From positions 50,792 to 114,791 of the forward strand of contig NZ_JACHCL010000010.1 in assembly GCF_014200725.1 (NCBI RefSeq): a DNA stretch of 64,000 nt, written 5' to 3'. The position numbers and the translations under genes were made by a program. Shown piece by piece: positions 59,522 through 64,000 of the stretch (its first letter is position 1; each line of letters begins with the position of its first letter). This DNA is from Janthinobacterium silvisoli (lineage in GTDB: Bacteria > Pseudomonadota > Gammaproteobacteria > Burkholderiales > Burkholderiaceae_D). The notes under the pieces were generated by a model. It did not search any database, was not told the DNA's origin, and saw only the letters and a list, made by a program, of their open reading frames with translations.

Positions 59522-62371
59522 TTACTGTTTGAGCAGCGGCCCCAGGTATTTACCCGTCACGCTGGCCGCATTCAGGGCCACGTCTTCCGGCGTGCCGGTA
59601 GCGATGATTTGCCCGCCGCCAGCGCCGCCCTCAGGGCCCAGGTCGACGATCCAGTCGGCCGTCTTGATCACGTCCAGGTTATGCTCGATGATCACCAGGG
59701 TATTGCCCTGGTCGCGCAGGCGGTGGATGACTTTCAGCAGCAGGTCGATATCGTGGAAGTGCAAGCCGGTGGTCGGTTCATCGAGGATGTACAGGGTGCG
59801 GCCCGTGTCGCGCTTGGACAGCTCCAGCGACAGTTTCACGCGCTGCGCTTCGCCGCCCGACAAGGTGGTAGCGCTCTGGCCCAGCTTGATATAACCGAGA
59901 CCCACGTCCAGCAGGGTTTGCAGCTTGCGCGCGATCAATGGCACTGGCTTGAAGAAGGTGTGCGCATCTTCCACCGTCATGTCCAGCACTTCCGTGATGT
60001 TCTTGCCCTTGTATTGTACTTCCAGCGTTTCGCGGTTGTAGCGCTTGCCGTGGCAGACATCGCAGGGCACATACACGTCGGGCAAGAAATGCATCTCGAC
60101 CTTGATCACGCCATCGCCCTGGCACGCTTCGCAGCGGCCACCCTTGACGTTGAACGAGAAACGCCCGGCGCTGTAGCCACGTTCCTTGGCCGTCGGCACG
60201 GTCGAGAATAAATCGCGGATAGGCGTAAACAAGCCCGTGTAGGTGGCAGGGTTCGAACGTGGCGTGCGGCCGATCGGCGCCTGGTCGACGGAAATGACCT
60301 TGTCGAAATGTTCCAGGCCACTGATGGACTGGTGCGGCGCCGGTTCCGTTTGCGAACCATATAAATGGCGCGACAGGGCCGGGTACAGGGTATCGTTGAC
60401 CAGCGACGATTTGCCTGAACCGGACACGCCCGTGACGCAAGTCATCAAACCCACTGGCAAGCTCAAGGACACGTTTTTCAGGTTGTTGCCGGTCGCGCCA
60501 GTAATCACCAGCTGCTTTTCCGGATTGCTGGCGTGGCGCTTGGCTGGCACGGCGATTTTCATCTTGCCGTTCAGGTACTGCGCCGTCAGCGATTTCTTGT
60601 TCTTCAGGATGTCTTGCAAAGTGCCTTCGGCAATGATTTCACCACCGTGCACACCCGCACCGATCCCCATGTCGACGATGTAGTCGGCCGTGCGGATGGC
60701 GTCTTCGTCGTGCTCGACCACCAGCACGCTATTGCCGATATCGCGCAAGTGTTTCAAGGTTTCGATTAAACGGTCATTGTCGCGCTGATGCAAACCGATC
60801 GACGGTTCATCGAGCACATACATGACGCCGGTCAAACCGGAGCCAATTTGCGAAGCAAGACGGATGCGTTGTGCTTCGCCGCCCGACAAGGTATCGGCGC
60901 TGCGGTCCAGCGACAGATAATCGAGGCCCACATTGTTAAGGAATTTCAGGCGCGAAATAATCTCTTTCACCACCCGGTCGGCGATCTCTTTCTTGGCGCC
61001 CGTCAGCTTCAGTTTTTCAAAGAATTCCAGCGTCTCGCGCAGCGGTTTTTCCGCTACTTCATAAATCGCCCGCTGCTGTTTGCCGGTACCCACTTTGACG
61101 AAGCGCGCTTCCACGCGCAGGCGCGCGCCGTGGCAGGACGGGCATTGTTTTTCATTGATGAACTTGGCCAGTTCTTCCTTGACGGCCATCGAGTCCGTTT
61201 CGCGGTAGCGGCGCTGCAGATTGTTGACTACGCCTTCAAACGTGTGTTCCTTGATGACGGTACGGCCGCGCTCGTTCACATAGGTAAATGGGATCGTCTG
61301 CTTGCCCGAGCCGTACAGCACCACTTGCTGCGAATTCAAGTCCAGCTGCTCGAATGGCATATCCAGGTCGAACTCGTAAAAGGCGGCCAGGTTCGATAGC
61401 ATCTGGAAGTAAAACTGGTTGCGGCGGTCCCAGCCCTTGACGGCGCCCGAGGCCAGCGACAAGTTAGGGAACGCGACGATGCGTTTCGGGTCAAAGAATT
61501 CTATGTGGCCCAGGCCGTCGCATTCAGGGCAGGCGCCCATCGGGTTGTTGAACGAGAACAGACGCGGTTCCAGTTCCTGCAGCGAATAACCGCACACATT
61601 ACAGGCAAACTTGTTGGAATACACGTGTTCCTTGGCCGTATCCATTTCATAGGCGATGGCGCGGCCATCAGCCAGGCGCAGAGCCGTTTCGAAACTTTCC
61701 GCCAGACGCTGTTTGATCTCGCCATTCACTTTCACGCGGTCGATCACCACATCGATCGTGTGTTTTTCCGTCTTCTTTAATTTCGGGAGGTCATCGACTT
61801 CATATATCTTCGCCTCATGCGTGCCGCTCTGTACGCGAAAACGCACAAACCCTTGGGCTTGCATCTGCTCGAACAAGTCCACATGTTCGCCCTTGCGGTT
61901 GGCTACTACGGGCGCCAGTATCATCAACTTGGTGTCTTCCGGCATGGCCAGCACGGCGTCGACCATTTGCGACACGGACTGGGCCGCCAGCGCGTTTTCC
62001 GGGTGATCGGGGCAATACGGCGTCCCCACGCGCGCATACAGCAGGCGCAAATAATCGTGGATTTCCGTGACCGTGCCCACCGTCGAACGCGGATTGTGCG
62101 AGGTGGCTTTCTGTTCGATGGAAATGGCTGGCGACAGGCCTTCGATCAAGTCCACGTCCGGCTTTTCCATCAGCTGCAAAAATTGGCGCGCGTAGGCTGA
62201 CAGCGATTCGACATAGCGGCGCTGCCCTTCTGCGTACAGCGTATCGAAGGCCAGCGAGGATTTGCCGGAGCCGGACAGGCCGGTAATCACGATCAGCTTA
62301 TTGCGCGGCAAATCGAGACTGATATTCTTGAGGTTATGCGTGCGAGCGCCGCGAATGCGGATCTGTTCCAT
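59522..62371 (-). CDS. uvrA: UvrA, excinuclease ABC subunit A
   Basis: Damage-sensing ATPase of nucleotide excision repair, 949 residues. First P-loop [20 protein letters not shown] near residue 31, zinc sites CNVCGYSL with CPECDG and CEACQGDG with CDVCHG, signature [14 protein letters not shown], second P-loop [16 protein letters not shown] and second signature [14 protein letters not shown]. It is divergent from ssb as in E. coli, with a LexA-like site between them. Confidence 0.97.
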   Translation of the reverse strand: MEQIRIRGARTHNLKNISLDLPRNKLIVITGLSGSGKSSLAFDTLYAEGQRRYVESLSAYARQFLQLMEKPDVDLIEGLSPAISIEQKATSHNPRSTVGTVTEIHDYLRLLYARVGTPYCPDHPENALAAQSVSQMVDAVLAMPEDTKLMILAPVVANRKGEHVDLFEQMQAQGFVRFRVQSGTHEAKIYEVDDLPKLKKTEKHTIDVVIDRVKVNGEIKQRLAESFETALRLADGRAIAYEMDTAKEHVYSNKFACNVCGYSLQELEPRLFSFNNPMGACPECDGLGHIEFFDPKRIVAFPNLSLASGAVKGWDRRNQFYFQMLSNLAAFYEFDLDMPFEQLDLNSQQVVLYGSGKQTIPFTYVNERGRTVIKEHTFEGVVNNLQRRYRETDSMAVKEELAKFINEKQCPSCHGARLRVEARFVKVGTGKQQRAIYEVAEKPLRETLEFFEKLKLTGAKKEIADRVVKEIISRLKFLNNVGLDYLSLDRSADTLSGGEAQRIRLASQIGSGLTGVMYVLDEPSIGLHQRDNDRLIETLKHLRDIGNSVLVVEHDEDAIRTADYIVDMGIGAGVHGGEIIAEGTLQDILKNKKSLTAQYLNGKMKIAVPAKRHASNPEKQLVITGATGNNLKNVSLSLPVGLMTCVTGVSGSGKSSLVNDTLYPALSRHLYGSQTEPAPHQSISGLEHFDKVISVDQAPIGRTPRSNPATYTGLFTPIRDLFSTVPTAKERGYSAGRFSFNVKGGRCEACQGDGVIKVEMHFLPDVYVPCDVCHGKRYNRETLEVQYKGKNITEVLDMTVEDAHTFFKPVPLIARKLQTLLDVGLGYIKLGQSATTLSGGEAQRVKLSLELSKRDTGRTLYILDEPTTGLHFHDIDLLLKVIHRLRDQGNTLVIIEHNLDVIKTADWIVDLGPEGGAGGGQIIATGTPEDVALNAASVTGKYLGPLLKQ

Positions 62372-62561
62372 GTGATTGCCTTGCTTTCAGTATATGGTGC
62401 GGCCAGCGTAGTGCGGGTAAGCGCGGATGGGAGCCACAAGGGGTCAACCTGTTACTATAGCCGGGTTTTGATCTGCATGCCTGAGGCGCCCACAGGGGAA
62501 TTTCGTCAGCCCTGTTGTACGCCCCGACAAAGATTGATATGGATGCGTGCAGACGTTTAAA

Positions 62562-62581
62562 CACTGTATATAATACCAGTA
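62562..62581. promoter_or_regulatory. LexA-like box between uvrA and ssb
   Basis: CTGT-N8-CCAG (62564-62579) differs from CTGT-N8-ACAG at one base; the spacer is ATATAATA. It is 191 bases from the uvrA start and 170 from ssb, like the shared SOS site of E. coli uvrA-ssb. A TATAAT inside it (62569-62574) may be a -10 box. Confidence 0.75.
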
Positions 62582-62750
62582 TTCAAGTTTCTTGTTTTCA
62601 CCTGCCGTGAAAAAAACAGGCTGCCGCACGCTAGCTGACGCGTCCAGAAAGCGAGTGCCTTGCGTCGCCTGGTGGCTTATAATTCTCGTTTAGCAAAAAA
62701 TCCAACGCACGGGAATTCCGGCTCCCGCTGCAGTTCATCAGGAGTTATTC

Positions 62751-63257
62751 ATGGCATCAGTCAACAAAGTCATCATCGTCGGCAATCTGGGCCGTGACCC
62801 GGAAATCCGCTACATGCCGAGCGGCGACGCGATCGCCAACATCGCCGTGGCCACTTCGTACAAATCGAAGGACCGCAACACGGGCGAGCAAAAAGAAGTG
62901 ACAGAGTGGCACCGTATCTCGTTTTTCGGCCGCCTGGCTGAAATCGTCGGCCAATACCTGAAAAAAGGTTCCTCCGTCTACGTCGAAGGCCGTCTGCAAA
63001 CACGCAAATATACGGACAAGGACGGCGTCGAGAAATACGCAACCGACATCGTCGCCGAACAAATGCAAATGCTGGGCGGCCGTTCCGGCATGGGCGGCGA
63101 TGCTGGCGGCGACGACAGCTACGGCGGTGGCGGCGGCTACGAAGCCCCAGCCCCACGCCAGGCCCCAGCCCCCCGTCCAGCCCCGGCCCCCGCCCCCCGC
63201 CCGGCACCAAAGCCAGCGCCGAACTTCTCGGATATGGATGACGATATTCCGTTCTAG
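62751..63257 (+). CDS. ssb: Single-stranded DNA-binding protein
   Basis: SSB of 168 residues: OB-fold domain starting [18 protein letters not shown] with [19 protein letters not shown], then a Gly-rich and Ala/Pro-rich linker (about residues 115-160), and the acidic tip DMDDDIPF that binds replication and repair partners. CAGGAG precedes the ATG. A terminator follows at 63287. Confidence 0.97.
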   Translation: MASVNKVIIVGNLGRDPEIRYMPSGDAIANIAVATSYKSKDRNTGEQKEVTEWHRISFFGRLAEIVGQYLKKGSSVYVEGRLQTRKYTDKDGVEKYATDIVAEQMQMLGGRSGMGGDAGGDDSYGGGGGYEAPAPRQAPAPRPAPAPAPRPAPKPAPNFSDMDDDIPF

Positions 63258-63286
63258 CGAGAACTTTTAGTAGGTTGTAATTAACT

Positions 63287-63318
63287 AGCCCGTATGCCTT
63301 TAGCTACGGGCTTTTTTT
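63287..63318 (+). terminator. Terminator after ssb
   Basis: AGCCCGTA and TACGGGCT form the stem, followed by a seven-T run. Confidence 0.92.
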
Positions 63319-63385
63319 TATTTGCATTTATTTTTGTTTCTGATAACGTAGTTTACGTCGGAACTTTTTAAGGTGTAAATAGCTG

Positions 63386-63910
63386 ATGCCCTATTCAGTC
63401 GAAACTTCCGTCTTTTCGACCGGCGAGCGCTTCGTGCACCTCATCGACTCGGACACACAGCTCCCGCACTTTGAGACGACGGTCTTCAACATGAAGATGC
63501 TGCGTGGAAGGCGGTTAGCTTCTGCTACGATTGAGCAGGCTCTACGAGCGATCAAGATTTTCCTGCTGTTCTGTGACATGCGGGACATTTCGCTTTCGAT
63601 ACGTATGCAGCAGGGTTTTTCGCTTAGTACGGACGAGGTCGATGATTTGCTGCGACTTTGTCGGTTACCGCTGGCCGCTATCGAGACGATGGTACAGGTA
63701 TCCAATGTCGGGAGTGACAGTTGCTCATCAAAGCGGCTTAAATTGTTTCCCGGCCCCAAATCGGAGGCTGAAGTAGGGAGTGATTGGATCAGCAATCGTA
63801 TTATTTACATTCGTGATTATCTTTCCTGGTTAACGGATGCGCAGCGTAGTCGATTTTCACTTGACCATGCACACTATTTGTCGTTGACCGAACAACGCCA
63901 CACTGTGTAG
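63386..63910 (+). pseudogene. Integrase-like gene, cut by an insertion sequence
   Basis: A reading frame of 174 residues resembling the N-terminal, SAM-like half of long site-specific integrases: RFVHLIDSDTQLPHFETTVF, MKMLRGRRLASATIEQALRA and a second arm-like domain (WISNRIIYIRDYLSWLTDAQ). The catalytic domain with Arg-His-Arg-Tyr is absent. The stop TAG at 63908-63910 lies within what looks like the IS end, so the gene was probably intact before insertion. GC is clearly lower than in the neighbouring genes, suggesting transferred DNA. Confidence 0.65.
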
Positions 63911-64000
63911 TGGTTTAATGTACCCGGACACTGATTTAGGCGAGAATGCTCGCCATGGAGAGGTGTTTGATGAGCAAGCAAAGACGTACGTTTTCCCCTG
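63906..64000 (+). mobile_element. Left end of an IS3-family-like insertion sequence
   Basis: TGTAGTGGTTTAATGTACCC at 63906 looks like a terminal inverted repeat. A possible hairpin (GGCGAGAATGCTCGCC) and GGAGAGG precede an ATG at 63970. The encoded start is MSKQRRTFSP, typical of IS3-type OrfA (usually followed by EFK). Only 95 bases are visible, so the family call rests on that start and the position. Confidence 0.65.
63970..64000 (+). CDS. IS3-type transposase OrfA (5' end only)
   Basis: Only ten codons are in the window: MSKQRRTFSP. GGAGAGG lies upstream. It is the opening of an OrfA-type helix-turn-helix protein that is normally fused to OrfB by frameshifting. Confidence 0.6.
   Translation, partial: MSKQRRTFSP

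Overview
The window looks like a chromosome segment from a betaproteobacterium of the Oxalobacteraceae, most like Janthinobacterium, Massilia or Duganella. This rests on protein-level resemblance, high coding GC, and two proteins with PEP-CTERM sorting tails. It is mostly housekeeping sequence with dense gene packing; the first likely accessory DNA appears in the last 0.7 kb. No CRISPR array, prophage or biosynthetic cluster was seen.

Layout. 1-4.3 kb: end of the histidine operon (hisA partial, hisF, hisI, hisE), a HIT hydrolase and tatABC, closed by a bidirectional terminator. 4.3-13.5 kb: minus-strand genes (small coiled-coil membrane protein, DUF885 hydrolase, membrane protein, very large SNF2 helicase, S9 peptidase). 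13.7-17.6 kb: hemE, a 788-base AT-rich gap holding a cluster of DnaA boxes (candidate replication origin), and priA. 17.6-24.8 kb: ArgP-type regulator, dihydrolipoamide-dehydrogenase-like flavoprotein, PEP-CTERM protein, SRPBCC protein, Rep helicase, a toxin-antitoxin pair with a frameshifted toxin, and slyX. 25-29.5 kb: two tandem M3 metallopeptidase paralogs. 29.6-32.6 kb: VF530 protein, DUF4404 protein and YgiQ-type radical SAM protein. 33-38.9 kb: ribose operon rbsB-A-C-R-K-D with a palindromic operator. 39-41.9 kb: DUF3597 protein and the ahpC-ahpF peroxide system.

41.9-44.1 kb: a CzcE-like periplasmic protein and a two-gene ABC exporter. 44.2-44.9 kb: a tandemly duplicated tRNA-Val(TAC)/tRNA-Asp(GTC) unit, each copy with its own promoter and terminator. 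45-48.5 kb: periplasmic oligopeptidase B and, divergently, dinB under a perfect LexA box. 48.6-58.7 kb: rdgC, second PEP-CTERM protein, TonB-dependent receptor, short asparaginase-type protein, conserved unknown protein, D-2-hydroxyacid dehydrogenase and pckG. 58.9-63.3 kb: an exported unknown protein, then divergent uvrA and ssb around a LexA-like site. 63.4-64 kb: the N-terminal part of an integrase-like gene, cut by the left end of an IS3-like element that runs off the window.

Functional themes are DNA maintenance (priA, rep, dinB, rdgC, uvrA, ssb), oxidative and SOS stress, peptide turnover (five predicted peptidases, at least three exported) and ribose use. I did not find a clearly new multi-gene system. 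The observations most worth checking are the hemE-priA DnaA-box cluster, the toxin gene broken at a five-base A run, the tRNA duplication with its breakpoint at the -10 box, and the IS-interrupted integrase that may mark the edge of an island.
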